Positions 1 to 11,303 of a DNA stretch of 41,378 nt are shown piece by piece. The DNA lies in contig JAKSYS010000571.1 in assembly GCA_022925895.1 (NCBI GenBank), forward strand, positions 1-41,378. Reading direction: 5' to 3'. Made by a program: the position numbers and the translations under genes. Origin of the DNA: Fragilaria crotonensis (Eukaryota > Bacillariophyta > Fragilariophyceae > Fragilariales > Fragilariaceae). The notes beneath the pieces were generated by a model. That model saw only the letters and a program-made list of their open reading frames with translations. It was not told where the DNA came from and made no database searches. Positions within the stretch are counted from its first letter, which is position 1; every line of letters starts with the position of its first letter.

Positions 1-1666
1 GGTGGTGAATTCTCAAACTGACGAGAGTCTTCTTGAGGCTCGCACGCAACGGTTGCATTGTGCCCTGGCGACCCTCCTACGATTAGTCCCAAAGGGATCC
101 GCTGACTTGCTTCCGATTGTTGCTTCCATTTCCCATTTCGATCCCGCCCGACAGTCGTTGACTATGCGAAATACTGCTTCTCTGTCATGGACTATGCTCC
201 AACTCTCGAACCGCAAATGTTGGAATTGCTTATTGATAAAGCCCTCGAAATTGATGTTGAGATTCGCATTAAGGATGGTGGAAATGTTGAAATCGACGAG
301 GAAAAAATTGTTTCGCAGATCGACGATGAAGCTATTTTTGAGCTCGAACTTGACGGCGACGTTCCACAAAAGGCGACGGCAGTAAACACAGAAGCGCCGC
401 ATCAAGACAATCTGCTAGATCGAACGATTGACGAAATGGCAGAAAAGGTGAGATATCTTTAATCGAACAGTGTGATGAATTGCTGACATTCATCCTTGCC
501 TTCAGACTCTTGGCGCTAACGCTCTTGGTTTCATCGTCTGTTTCTAGCTGGATTCCATTATGGTGCTCTTGTTTCGTTACGTTGAATCGCGAGTCGAGAA
601 TGATCCACAAGCGTTGTCAAAGTTGTTTCATATCCTTGTACCGGTATTTGAGAGCACGATTCTCACAACGCATCGATCAAAATTTGTCCAATTTATCCTG
701 TTTTATCTCTGTGGAATCGTACCATCCGACGTTGACCAACCTCATGATTTGTATCGAGACTTTGCTGGGAGACTGATTGAAGCTGTTCTGGATCCACCTG
801 AGCCACTGTGACGCGGCAGAGCGCTGCCTGCTACCTCGCCTCGTTTGTCAGCCGTGCCAATTATGCGTGTCCCGAGACGACCTGCGAGGTCGTGTCGGCC
901 CTGTTGCGGTGGGCGGAAACGTACATGGCAGTGCTGGAACAAGGCACCAACACTCCCGGTCGCAACGATGTGCGGTCACTCTGCGAGCTGCATAGTCTTT
1001 TTACACTGTCTGTCAGGCTGCGTTCTACATTGTGCTTCCGCGGAACCGATGCCGTTCAATATTTTCGCGAGGCCGTGAAATACTGGGAGAATACTGATAA
1101 GACAAGAGACAGTCTGTATCCTGATCTGGATCACATTGACATTGCACCAGAGCGTTGGGAGAAGGTTTGTGGGCACAAGCTGCAGCCACTTCGCTTTTGC
1201 CTGGAGAGCGTTCGGGAGGAATTCATTTTCTTCGCCGAGTCGTTCACACTGCTGCCACCCAAGCTTCTCAAGAATTTGGATCTTGATGCACAGCTACAAT
1301 CGTCACGTCCCAAACGACGCGGGAAGCTCATCAACACCCCGTCACATCACTTGCAGGCCGACGGCAGACTGGAGGTGTAGGCGGACTTGGTCGTGGATCC
1401 AATCCTCTGGACTCGTTCTTTCCGTTCGATCCGTACTTGTTGAAGCAGTCGCATATCTTTGTTGATTCCCGTATCGAAACTGGGAGGGACGCGTGGACGG
1501 AGATGATGTCATGCTGGAAGATTCCGATGACGATGCAGATTTGGACGATGGTCACGATGTAGAGAGCGATGACGATGACGATGATGACACGACCGATGCG
1601 AGTGAAGCATACACCCACATGCCTGTGTCCGCCGATAGTACGGTTTTTCCAAAGTATGAGCCATAA
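1..1666 (+). CDS. RRN3: RRN3/TIF-IA, RNA polymerase I initiation factor (5' end outside window, frameshifted)
   Basis: RRN3 bridges RNA polymerase I to the rDNA promoter complex, so it controls rRNA synthesis in the nucleolus. About 520 codons lie here; the amino-terminal part is off the left edge. Visible family landmarks are LVPKGSADLLP, then HFPFRSRP, a segment ending YCFSVMDYAPTLEPQMLELL, FVQFILFYLCG, the motif NPLDSFFPFDPYLLK near 1400-1445, and an acidic Asp-rich tail ending in TAA at 1664-1666. One 100-bp GT-AG intron (448-547, phase 0) separates ...DEMAEK from LDSIMVLLF. The frame breaks four times, near 126, 807, 1335-1365 and 1474. Each break is a net loss of one base, and the protein resumes in register on the other side. 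In an essential single-copy gene this looks like consensus error rather than decay, but the sequence cannot prove it. Confidence 0.88.
448..547 (+). other. Spliceosomal intron in RRN3
   Basis: Begins GTGAGATATC and ends TTTCTAG. Removing it joins two RRN3-like segments in the same phase; the retained sequence contains in-frame stops. Confidence 0.8.
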
Positions 1667-2109
1667 CTCTGGCGCGACAAGTGTTGCCAGCAGTGATGTG
1701 CCGATGCATTCTCCAGGTCTAAGTGAATACAGGCAGGCTCAGGCAGCATGGAGCAGGGCACTCAAGAGACCACGCGCTCCTTCCATCGCAGAGAATGGAG
1801 TTGGTAGGGCGACGTAACATTTCGTGTGCCTTCTACTAAGACTGAACAAGTAGCCAGTGCCAAGCAACTTGTCACCGTTGGTTGGTAACTCGAGAAGTAA
1901 AACGACCAACTCTAAAGTTCGCATCCTATTGCAATTGTTTTGATTAGAGTTATTCTATATGATTTCTTGAGGACATTAGCGCGTATTCCTCCCCACGGTG
2001 TAGCATCATTGAGAAAGTAGGTCATCTGGCTGGGTGGGAATGACCCAGCCCGTCAGGTTTACAGTAAACAGCTCCCCTGTCAGGTTTAGTCCATGGCGTC
2101 ACGTTTCTT
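1667..2109. other. Spacer between convergent RRN3 and FKBP genes
   Basis: No supported coding region. It holds the 3' flanks of two genes that face each other. Short open frames here have no recognisable content. Confidence 0.5.
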
Positions 2110-2689
2110 TTATGGAGGAGGGATGCTGCTCTTCTTGAGGTAGATATCGTACACCAGAGTCTCACCAGGTTTGATGAGACATTCCCCATCCGGAATGCAC
2201 AATCCCTTATCTCCAAACGCCAGCTTGGCAGGGATAATGCACTGCACCTTTTTGTCCGACCACCATGTTGGAAACCATCTCGTTAATGCCATCAATAACA
2301 ACATCAGTGCCAAGCTTGAAGAGCAAGGCATTCGACTTTCCTTCGGCATGAGTAGAGTCCCAGATGTTTCCGTTTGTAAGGTATCCGGTGTATTCAATGG
2401 CAACGATATCACCGTTCAGGGGGTACGATCCCTTATTCTTGGGCTCCTTTAGGACTGCGTACTTGATTCCAGAGGGAGTATTGAAGATTTCTGGTGCGGC
2501 CAGGGTTGGCTGAGAGAAGCCGAGGACAGAAGCACCGACAACACTTATGCCGCCGGTAGCGATTTTCTGGAAGAATGTCCTCCTCGATGATGTGATGCTA
2601 TCTGATTTCATACTGATCGTGAACGCCTGAGAGTGGCTCCAGAATGTCAGGAGAAGGGTGGCGACTAAAGTTCTCATCATGGTTAACAA
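2110..2689 (-). CDS. FKBP-type peptidyl-prolyl isomerase, predicted thylakoid lumen (one frameshift)
   Basis: FKBPs catalyse cis-trans isomerisation of prolyl bonds. The precursor of about 192 residues has three parts. First is an ER signal peptide ending SQAF (the diatom plastid motif with Phe at +1). Second is a transit region containing a twin-arginine motif, SSRRTFFQ, followed by a hydrophobic stretch ending TLAAPE, which looks like a Tat lumen signal. Third is an FKBP domain with VAIEYTGYL, VIDGINEMVSNM, IIPAKLAFGDKG and a final beta strand LVYDIYL. One indel in an A-run (T-run 2249-2253 on the plus strand) shifts the frame between MVVGQK and VQCIIPAKL. It is a gain of one or loss of two bases, and the domain is otherwise complete. 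The family is clear; lumen location is inferred from the presequence. Confidence 0.88.
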
Positions 2690-3132
2690 CTCGATGGATT
2701 AAGGGGTTGTAAGCTTGAACGTTTGGAGGCAACGCTTTCTCCTAGAGCACCTTCTCGAAATGTCTGCGTCAACCTGGACAACAATCACACGATGCCGAAC
2801 AAGGGTTCTCGAATCTTTTTTATGAGTGGCACATGTAATAATTCATCTCCACACACATGTCAAGAGCAAAAAATCTCATGTCAACACGTCATTTCATTCG
2901 TCTGCGTAATCACCGTTCATACGTACATTTGACTGACAAAGACACAACGCAAGCCATATCTGCTCATATCATATGCTGGAACAGTTCCAGGTGCCAGGCA
3001 TTCTCAAGTTCGAAGGATCAATTGAGTCGAATGAAAGTCACACACAGTATGCGAGTACTGAATTACTGGTACTGTACCGTCTACACACAACTCTACAAAC
3101 ACAGTTCCTTTGATGATCGATTTATAAAGAAC
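2690..3132. other. Spacer between FKBP and LarB-like genes
   Basis: Contains the upstream region of the FKBP gene and the downstream flank of the LarB-like gene. Nothing coding or structured could be supported. Confidence 0.4.
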
Positions 3133-4102
3133 TTAGAACTGGCTTAACCATCTTGAAATCATCATCATGCTATTTGCGACTGACACACTTGTAGGCAGTG
3201 CAGCTGCACCAAAGCCGTTATCAATGTTCACAACACCACCAGGAGCGCAGCTGTTCAGCATTGTCAGCATCGCACTTATACCACCGAACGAGGCTCCATA
3301 ACCAATGGATGTAGGGACCGCAATAACAGGGACGCTAACAAGTCCTCCAACAACACTGGGTAAGGCACCGTCCATACCGGCGCAAACAATAACACATCCG
3401 ACTTGCGGATCGCGAAGTTTGGGCAAAGCATTGATGATTCGATGGAGACCCGCAACACCAGCATCATAAACTCGGGTAATCTCACAACCAGCCGCCTCCA
3501 GTGTGACAGCAGCTTCTTCTGCAATGGGCAAATCGGTTGTACCTGCACACGCAATGACAACTTTGGTTTGTTGTCCTTCAATTCTTGAAGGTGCACTTGT
3601 TTCACTGATGCCAGACGCTTTCATGGAAATGATCCTCGCCACATCGTGGTATTCGATAGATCCATGCGACAATGGAATCTTCGACACAGCTTCGAATTGT
3701 TCTGGTGTGACTCGTTGCTAGAATGGCTGTGCTCACGATATTGCCATTGGTATTACCGTCAAGAAGTTGCCGATTTACATTAAAAGCCATGTCATCCAAA
3801 ATTTTGGCTACTTGTGTAGCAGTCTTACTCTGAGCAAAGACAGCCTCTGGGAATCCTGTACGTTTAGCTCGACTGTGATCAAGGTTGGCGAAGGATTGGA
3901 GTGTATCATCGGGAGAAGATGACGGTTGTCGGAGAATCATGGATGCGGCATCGTCCACCCCAAGCTTTCCCGTTTCCACAAGACGCAAAATGTCAGCAAG
4001 TGAGCTGTGGTATCTCGGCAGTTGTTGCCGCCGTATACATCTCCGTGTGACCGACCGAACCAGGGTGGAGGCAGCGGCAGTGGCGACGTTCATGCCTGTC
4101 AT
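3133..4102 (-). CDS. LarB-family (AIR-carboxylase-like) protein, frameshifted once
   Basis: Bacterial LarB carboxylates and hydrolyses nicotinate adenine dinucleotide in the synthesis of the nickel-pincer nucleotide cofactor of lactate racemase. This protein (about 320 residues from the Met at 4102; an upstream Met at 4183 is also open) shows the family from end to end. It has a helical amino-terminal part ([16 protein letters not shown], then [16 protein letters not shown]) and [15 protein letters not shown], followed by the carboxylase-like domain with [55 protein letters not shown] and [10 protein letters not shown]. Residues 1-40 are Arg/Ser/Thr-rich and lack acidic residues, as in an organelle presequence, possibly mitochondrial. 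An indel near 3715 (+1 or -2) breaks the frame just before RVTPEQ. It is transcribed divergently from the small acidic gene at 4725. Whether it acts on NaAD in a eukaryote is unknown. Confidence 0.85.
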
Positions 4103-4183
4103 CTGTAAAACGACAGGAGAAAATGGACCAGCGCATGTGACATGCGACCAAATGTTCACACTCGGGCGTAAATCAAATATCAA

Positions 4184-4724
4184 GTGCCATCATCCGTGCA
4201 TCTTAACCGTCCAGTGCGTACTCCAGAGTATCAATCGTGATTCATTTTCTCTGAGAATGACGCAGCCTCTGACGATGTGACGATCGAGATAGGTAAATCA
4301 CAAATGGACGGATGACAGCCAGACCATATGATGCGATACACGATGCACGGTATCTCAAGGTGCCGAATTAAAATGGGAAGTCAGTCTGACGACAAGTTGC
4401 TATTCGATGTTTGATGCTCGGCGCAAGGTCAAGAGATCAAGATGGAACTGCCAGAAATGATACATGCAGCCATTGATGAGACTGGATTCTATCATTTACA
4501 GCTAGCTTGCGTTCTTGACAACACGAACTATTGGTCTCTGTGTGTCACGGATCGGAGGTGATCGGTGTATCCGTTGCTTCTTTCACGATGCGGTCCACGG
4601 TCGTAACAGCCTTTTTAACAGCCTTCATAAGCGGAAACATGGATTTGCTCAACACCGAACGGACATTCACGAAAGAGAAACCCAACCGGAGATTTGAGAG
4701 TTATAAAAAATCAAATCGGTCAGA
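4184..4724. promoter_or_regulatory. Divergent intergenic region (LarB-like / acidic protein)
   Basis: About 540 bp separate the two divergent starts, so both promoters probably lie here. A short in-frame open stretch upstream of 4725 ends in stops before the ATG and is read as 5' leader. No specific promoter element is identified. Confidence 0.3.
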
Positions 4725-5188
4725 ATGGAGGCACAGAGGAATAAGGACGATGATGATTCTTGGAACGAGGTGTCTGCCGTCAATGGAGTCTCGATGGAGT
4801 CCACGTCGTTTGATTTTGGCGGAAGCTTTGATAGCGACGAGGATAACCACCACTTGGCTCCAATTGCTTTGAAACTTCGTTTGACAAACGATGATCCAAC
4901 GATTCCTTCAAGTGAGGCGGACGTTGCGGTGTCGATGGATTTCGAAACACTTTTGGGAATCGAAGCCGAAGCTGTGACTGTTCCGTGTCAGGTGGTCTTT
5001 GGTAGATGATGTTGATACCCCTTGTTTCGCATGAGGATAGCACCAAATCATTTTTCCTTTCAGGACAAGCTGAATCAATCAGTGGTGATTGGATGGATAC
5101 TTCTATGACTGCGGAGGCCTGGGAACGAGTCCGAGAGGAAGAAGCAGCGGACGCGGCATCTATGCGCCAACCTATTGGGATGCCATAA
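4725..5188 (+). CDS. Small acidic protein, unknown function, two exons
   Basis: Not recognised. Exon 1 (4725-5001) and exon 2 (5064-5188) are joined by a 62-bp intron that starts GTAGATGATG and ends CCTTTCAG, phase 1, restoring a Gly codon. The product has about 133 residues and is strongly acidic: an early DDDD run, FDFGGSFDSDEDN, and a Glu-rich helix (AWERVREEEAADAASM) near the end. There is no signal peptide or membrane segment, so a cytosolic or nuclear protein is likely. An alternative donor at 4992 would hit a stop in exon 2, which favours the chosen splice. It is transcribed away from the LarB-like gene. Confidence 0.6.
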
Positions 5189-5956
5189 TGGACAGAGCGA
5201 GCAGACCAACGAGACGTCACCACCAAGGTGGTCCATGTCGAAGTGACATCAACGAAATGGGATTACGACGAATCGCCGTAGAGTTCTTTCGAAGCATTAC
5301 CCGTGATGGGATCATTAGAAATCTAAAATAAACATCTAGAGATTAAGCGGAGTCGCAGCGCCTTCCATCGTAGATATTGAACCGAGACTTCCAAAAGAAT
5401 CACACGCACGCAACTCGTTAAGGTAGGGTCTATTTGGGTGAATATCCACACTGAACCTTCAACCCGGCACTCAAGCAGAAGCCCACAGCGGAGGCAACGA
5501 TTAAAACGACATATCCTTAATGGCTTTTGGATCTGTTTATATCTCCAGTAGTACATGAAAGATCTTTTAATGTTAATGATGCTGTATTGTTCGATTATAC
5601 TACGGAATGCGCTGAAGGCATCGGCCACACCAAGTCCGTGTCATTCAGTCGGGATTCAAAACGTCATTATTGTGAGGCATTGTGACCTCAGCGTTTCTCT
5701 GATGCACATTGCCAATTGCCAATGTTCCAATGTTCCAAAATGTTCTTCGGTTTTTCTGTTGACACGCCAGCCTGCCAGGCGCAAACGAATCAATCAGAAC
5801 TCAGATCTGTTTTTCAACTAAATAAACGTCATCTATACTTGCTTGTGCAGAGCTACTATTCTATATATCAGAAGAAACACGCGGCACTCATGACATAATC
5901 ACGAAAACACGAAACACTCATTTCCTAACAAAACTCTCATTTCATAACGAAACTAC
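5189..5956. other. AT-rich spacer
   Basis: About 770 bp with no supported gene. It includes the 3' flank of the small acidic gene and the upstream region of the adenylate kinase. Short repeats such as CCAATGTTCCAA around 5710-5735 are the only structure noticed. Confidence 0.4.
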
Positions 5957-6009
5957 ATGAATCCAACTAACATCGCCTTCCGGCTCTTTTCTTTAGCCTC
6001 ATTGGTGCA

Positions 6010-6909
<900 letters not shown>

Positions 6910-6947
6910 GCATTTGCATAGATATGGCTCGTATTCATACAAATCCA

Positions 6948-7571
6948 TCATCGGTTGAATCCATACCCAGGCGGTACGAGGGACCGTCGTGGTTGACGTG
7001 GAAGCGATGACTCGTCGTTGCTCGATTTCGGAGATTCGCCAGTGGTCTCTATGAACCAGTCGTCATCGCACAAAGGCACTGACTTGGATTCGTTACCAAC
7101 GAAGGAATCTCGAGAAGCGACATCTCCCAGAGAACCTGCCGAAAACCATCCTCGGCAGGCTTGGTCCGTAATGGCATCTCGCATGGCGCGCTCGTCTGGG
7201 CTATCAGCAAACGAACATCCCACTCCAAACATTGTAAAAGTGGCCTCCTCCGGTTTCCCCACTTTCTGTAGTAGTTTGGCAACTTCCTCATACTTGTCCC
7301 ACGCATCTTGCAACTCGACAAATCGACTGTGAGCCACCGCCGAGTTGTTTTCCTTTGAGGAGCCATCGTGTTGGTGTTTCAGTTTATCTGGATGAATTGC
7401 TTGCAATCGCTCCAGGTACGCCTTCCGCAAATCAGAATACGAATAAATGGTTGGATCCAAATTTCGATGCGCATCAGGACCCATTCCAGCATACTTGGGA
7501 GCAAACAACAACCTCACCAGTTCTTGCTTGCATCGTCTGGAAGACAGAGTTGATGCAACTCTTGTACTCAT
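6948..7571 (-). CDS. J-domain (DnaJ-like) protein
   Basis: J-domains stimulate Hsp70 ATPase through their HPD loop. This intact single-exon protein of 207 residues has an Arg-rich amino-terminal end without acidic residues (MSTRVASTLSSRRCKQ), suggestive of an organelle presequence. A J-domain at about 42-95 follows, with SYSDLRKAYLERLQAIHPDK (HPD at 60-62) and a final helix FVELQDAWDKYEEVAKLL. The rest contains MFGVGCSFADSPDERAMRD and an acidic, Ser-rich tail. There is no Gly/Phe region or Cys-repeat zinc centre, so it is a type III J-protein. It converges on the adenylate kinase with only 38 bp between stops. The client is unknown. Confidence 0.82.
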   Translation of the reverse strand: MSTRVASTLSSRRCKQELVRLLFAPKYAGMGPDAHRNLDPTIYSYSDLRKAYLERLQAIHPDKLKHQHDGSSKENNSAVAHSRFVELQDAWDKYEEVAKLLQKVGKPEEATFTMFGVGCSFADSPDERAMRDAITDQACRGWFSAGSLGDVASRDSFVGNESKSVPLCDDDWFIETTGESPKSSNDESSLPRQPRRSLVPPGYGFNR

Positions 7572-8513
7572 GTTGGTTGGATTTTAAACAGTCGGATGCA
7601 GCTTCCTTGGAAAGATGGGTCAGGTATAGTGTTACCTCTATCGGGCCGCGTCGTGTAGAAGTAACACGATGGGGAGACGTGCACAACGAGGATAGAGCGC
7701 ACCGAGCTCTGAGGTATGAATTTATCAATACAGTACACCGCTGGGTCGATGACTCGTAGATCTCAGATGAGTGTTGTGCTGCAACAATAATACACTTGCG
7801 ACGTACTCTGATTACAATACTCCTAGTAGTTTAATACTGTGCACCCGGAGCAACGCGATGGTTGTCGTTCCGGAAACAGGCGAGGTTTGTCTGGAGCGAA
7901 GTCAGCAAGAATTCTCGTTCTCGGCTGGACCTTTGAGTTTGGAGTTTGGAGTATGACAGGGTATGACACTCGGAGTCCATTTTCAGAATTGTATCGTCAC
8001 TGTGGCAACGGAGCGGTACTTATACCGGTAGTACAGTACTGCGTACTGAGTCTCCGAGTATTCCGGATTCCGGAGTCCAGATTGCGTCTACGGTACTGTT
8101 CAATTTGTAATACGTTACCCTTCGTACTCCCGTATTGTTGGTCATCATGTTCCACCATGTGACAGCAATGTGCCAGAGTGGTTTCGCAACCTTGTACGGG
8201 CAGTTTTCTTCAATTTCTGACTCAACGCAACTCTCCTCGCTCATTATTTGGGATCTAAAATAAAAGCATCATTCCACACCGGTGCTTGTGTTATTCTTCG
8301 AACTTGGGATAGGGTCCAGTCGACTCATCAGTACGTACTCTACTTGTTGCATAGATCAGCGGATAGAGTTGCATGCTAATCGTACGGTAATCATGTTGGG
8401 TTGACGGAAGTCTCGTCTCGTCGTGCTTGTCTGGCGCATTCATTTCGCTCACTTGTGCCCATAGTTTTCCCATACTCTTTTCAGGTGCTGAAGCGTTGAA
8501 CTGGGAAGCAATT
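7572..8513. other. Spacer with GTAC/CCGGA-rich upstream region
   Basis: About 940 bp between the J-protein start and the VTT gene start, so both promoters are probably here. From about 8010 to 8100 it is packed with short overlapping motifs such as GGTAGTACAGTACTGCGTAC and ATTCCGGATTCCGGAGTCC. Similar motifs recur in other spacers. No gene is supported. Confidence 0.4.
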
Positions 8514-9395
8514 ATGCGTCCTGAGATGCAACCTGGGGAACAAAATGTTGATCCTCTCCCTGACGAACTCCCCGTTGTGGACGAGATGCTCCAGCCCAGC
8601 AGTTCGATCAAAGAGCGCCGAAGGTTGAACATCAGGAGGGTCGCCATAGGCCTCCTTCTCGTAGGTTTCGTTGTGTTTGTCATTATTGACTCATCTACCA
8701 CTGGCTACATTCGGAGCGGAATCAACAATTTGCTGGATTGGATAAAGGAACACCCTATCCAAGGCTGGTTTGTCTTTTGTCTACTTTGTGGCAACTATTC
8801 TTTTCATACCAGGACTGATATTGACGTTGGGTGCGGGGTTCATCTTTGGGAATGCATTCCATCTAGGCCTCGAGTGGTGCTAGGTACAATGTCGGTATTT
8901 CTCGAGCCAGTGCTGGGGCAACAGTTTCCTTCCTTCTGGGTCGTTACCTCCTCCGCGACTGGGTTATTGGATTGACACAAAGGTATGCCATCTTTGCAGC
9001 CTTAGATTCAGCGCTCGAAGAGAAAGGCTTCCGCATCATGGTGCTCCTTCGGTTAAGTCCCATTATCCCATTCAATGCCATCAATTACATCGCAGGTGTG
9101 ACTTCGATGTCACTGCGTGATTTCGTTTTGTCCTTGTGGGCCATCCCCCGGGACAGCGCTGTATGTGTTTTTGGGTGCCTCGGCTGATTCATTAATGGAA
9201 AGCGCAACTCCTGGCACAGGCAAGGCTGTGTCCATAGCGATAGTCGTCTGTGGAGTGATCTTGGGTGTCGGCGCCATTTTCCTCACATCATATTATGCCA
9301 AGAAAGAGCTCAATCGAATACTTGCTGAGCGCCAATGCGTCCAAGACGTGGACGTGATGAAGCCCCGCGACGGAGTCCGCACGAATAGACAATAG
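8514..9395 (+). CDS. VTT-domain (TVP38/TMEM64, DedA-related) membrane protein, frameshifted
   Basis: VTT-domain proteins are multi-pass membrane proteins linked to lipid scrambling and membrane homeostasis. The product of about 295 residues has an acidic cytosolic amino-terminal region, a first helix (VAIGLLLVGFVVFVII), then FVATILFIPGLILTLGAGFI, GVVLGTMSVFL, GASAGATVSFLLGRYLL, the hallmark LRLSPIIPFNAINYIAGVTS, a PGTALYVFLGAS motif and a final helix AIVVCGVILGVGAIFLTSYY. The frame breaks at about 8776 (+1/-2), 8872 (-1, in GGAG), 8904 (-1, in CGGAG) and in the C-run 9145-9149 (+1/-2). All core motifs are present in order. The chosen Met at 8514 begins MRPEMQPGEQ; a Met at 8427 is also open. 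Confidence 0.78.
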
Positions 9396-9723
9396 GAGTG
9401 ATCACGAAAGCGTTGTTGATAATGCTGACGCTGTGTAGCCGATCATGATGGATGGACATACTGCGTCGGCAGGGTCAGAAGGTATCCCACCAACCAATGG
9501 TGCAGTTGTTTACTAATTATACAGTGTGAACTATTTAGAATCATGAGCATAGCTTCATCTTCATTACCGTCCCTCAGTAAGCAAAATATCTTTTCAAGTA
9601 AGCCTTTCATAGTCCATACACAGCAGTTGGGCATACGGGCCGGATAGTGAATGATACACATGGCGGAAGATAGTGAGACAGCTAACTGAACCACATTCCG
9701 TCCATAAATTTGTCGAGAGTTTT

Positions 9724-10170
9724 CTAGTCCCAATCAACGTTGATGCCTCTCGTGGCTCGAAGCGGTTCGGCCCGCTGAATTCCGAGAAACGCCATGACAT
9801 CAATGTCTTTCTCCCAGTCGAGCAGTACCTTGAGGTCATCCGGAATTAGGCACTCCTCGCAATCATCCCCGCATGCAGCCATAGCCTCCAAAGTCCAAGC
9901 ATCATCGTCTTCTTCAGTTACCATCAAGGAGGCCCCGACTTCCGCGCGCAATGATAACGTGCCATCGAAACGTCCAATATCAATGTCATCTTCATACGAC
10001 TGAGCAAAGCTTTTTTCAAGTTGAGCGCGATATTCATCAAAGTTCCCGCCTGTCTTCAGCTTCAGTTGTGTCACACCAAATCGAATTGCTTGTTTGATTG
10101 GACCCCATGCTTCCACTCTGAACGTTGAAGAGACGAGTACAGATACTAGTATGGCGAGAATTCGTGTCAT
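9724..10170 (-). CDS. Small secreted or plastid-targeted protein, member A of a local pair
   Basis: Not assigned to a known family. The 148-residue protein starts with a signal peptide, MTRILAILVSVLVSSTFRVEA, followed directly by Trp; an aromatic residue at +1 is typical of diatom plastid presequences. The mature part is acidic, with four Cys in one cluster (CGDDCEEC plus an upstream AAC), then VLLDWEKD and the segment IDVMAFLGIQR. The second gene at 11304-11799 has nearly the same segment (VDVMAFLGLER) close to its end and a similar Cys-containing region before it, so they are probably diverged paralogs about 1.1 kb apart on the same strand. An upstream Met at 10224 would bury the signal peptide, so the Met at 10170 is preferred. 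Confidence 0.6.
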   Translation of the reverse strand: MTRILAILVSVLVSSTFRVEAWGPIKQAIRFGVTQLKLKTGGNFDEYRAQLEKSFAQSYEDDIDIGRFDGTLSLRAEVGASLMVTEEDDDAWTLEAMAACGDDCEECLIPDDLKVLLDWEKDIDVMAFLGIQRAEPLRATRGINVDWD

Positions 10171-10594
10171 GAAGGTGATCGATTGAGGCTGTCCTTCAGT
10201 TCTTCTGAGTTTATGTCCATGCATGCATACACTGCTTCAAGAGCCGAATTCGTGCCTGCCTGAACTTCGTATTACATCATACATGCGGTCCTTCACATCG
10301 TAGCCTTCTACCCGGCAGTTCACAATTTGGAGCTGTTCCTTCTACATTTTTAGCTTTGCATTTGTGTAAGAAATTGTGTGTCAACAGCTGTAATGTGCCA
10401 CGTTGTCGAAATTTGATTGGGGTATGATGACATGACACATGTCAACGAAGTTGATTGCATATCGTGTTACGGTCTACTACTATATACTATATACTACTAC
10501 GGTCGCTACGGTAGAGTAAGATACAGTACAACTGTACAGTAAATACTCCGCATCGTCAAACACGGTGGTTACATAACTCTTGAACCTGGAATGT
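10171..10594. other. Spacer with tandem TATACTA/GTAC motifs
   Basis: About 420 bp upstream of the member A gene. Around 10480-10555 there is a low-complexity run of TACTA, TATACTA and ACGGTAG motifs. No coding region was found. Confidence 0.35.
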
Positions 10595-10603
10595 TTAACT
10601 TAC

Positions 10604-10846
10604 TTCGGAGTATGTGCTATCTTCATCTTCACCAGAATTAGAACCTTTATTTGTTGAACCTTTCCCTGAATTCGTCCGCTGGACCCCTGCCATCATCGTG
10701 ACTCGCCTACTCCAATCCAGTCGCAGTACACCGTAAGGAAGTGAACAGAAGACTGTCATAATTTGATACCGTAGGTCCACCATCCAAGCCTTGACTACCG
10801 ATGCTAGTTGAAGGCTGACAATCGCCAACGAGGAGTAAGGATTCAT
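10604..10846 (-). CDS. Possible third signal-peptide exon (weak)
   Basis: This open frame begins with MNPYSSLAIVSLQLASVVKA, a plausible signal peptide, followed by Trp as in the gene at 9724. It ends at GAA|GTAAGT, a consensus splice donor in the same context (GAA before GTAAGT) as the confirmed-looking donor of the gene at 11304-11799. No second exon with the VDVMAFLG motif is visible downstream. It may be a partial paralog, a gene ending at the nearby TAA (10595-10597), or chance. Confidence 0.25.
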
Positions 10847-10961
10847 ATTTTGAGGCAGCATCTTTCTAGGCTACTGAATCGTGCTCGACCGTGACGTCGA
10901 GCACTGAAGTGGCTTTGCAACCATTGACTGACTTTCTTCCATCACAATATGGAATACTTGG

Positions 10962-10988
10962 AGTACTCCGGAAATTCAACGGAGTACT
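10962..10988. repeat. Inverted repeat, 9-bp stem
   Basis: AGTACTCCG at 10962-10970 pairs perfectly with CGGAGTACT at 10980-10988 across a 9-base loop. It sits in a spacer between small secreted-protein genes. The half-site matches motifs seen in several other spacers in the window. Confidence 0.5.
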
Positions 10989-11303
10989 AAGTTCCCATGC
11001 CATCGAACAAGATCGCAATCAATGACATCTGCTCTGCAAGGGCATCGAAAGCTTGCATTTTCCGCTAAGGAATACTCCAGAAGGCCCACAACAGTATTTT
11101 CCGTCAGACTAGAGTTGTAACGCAGCAAAAGTTCTTTGTTTCGGGTATGATCTATGACGCTATGGCCAGCACACTGGCTAGACCGAAGAGGCACGATGCG
11201 TCAACGGATGGCCGTTTGAACGCACACGGTATGGTTTTGTCGGGATTGTCATTGTGATGTATAAGTTCATCAAAATGCAGGAGGAGCAGTACGTAAACAC
11301 AAT

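Noticed and set aside
4515..4697. Open frame just upstream of the small acidic gene
   Set aside because: Same frame as the acidic gene but closed by stops before its ATG; no protein-like features.
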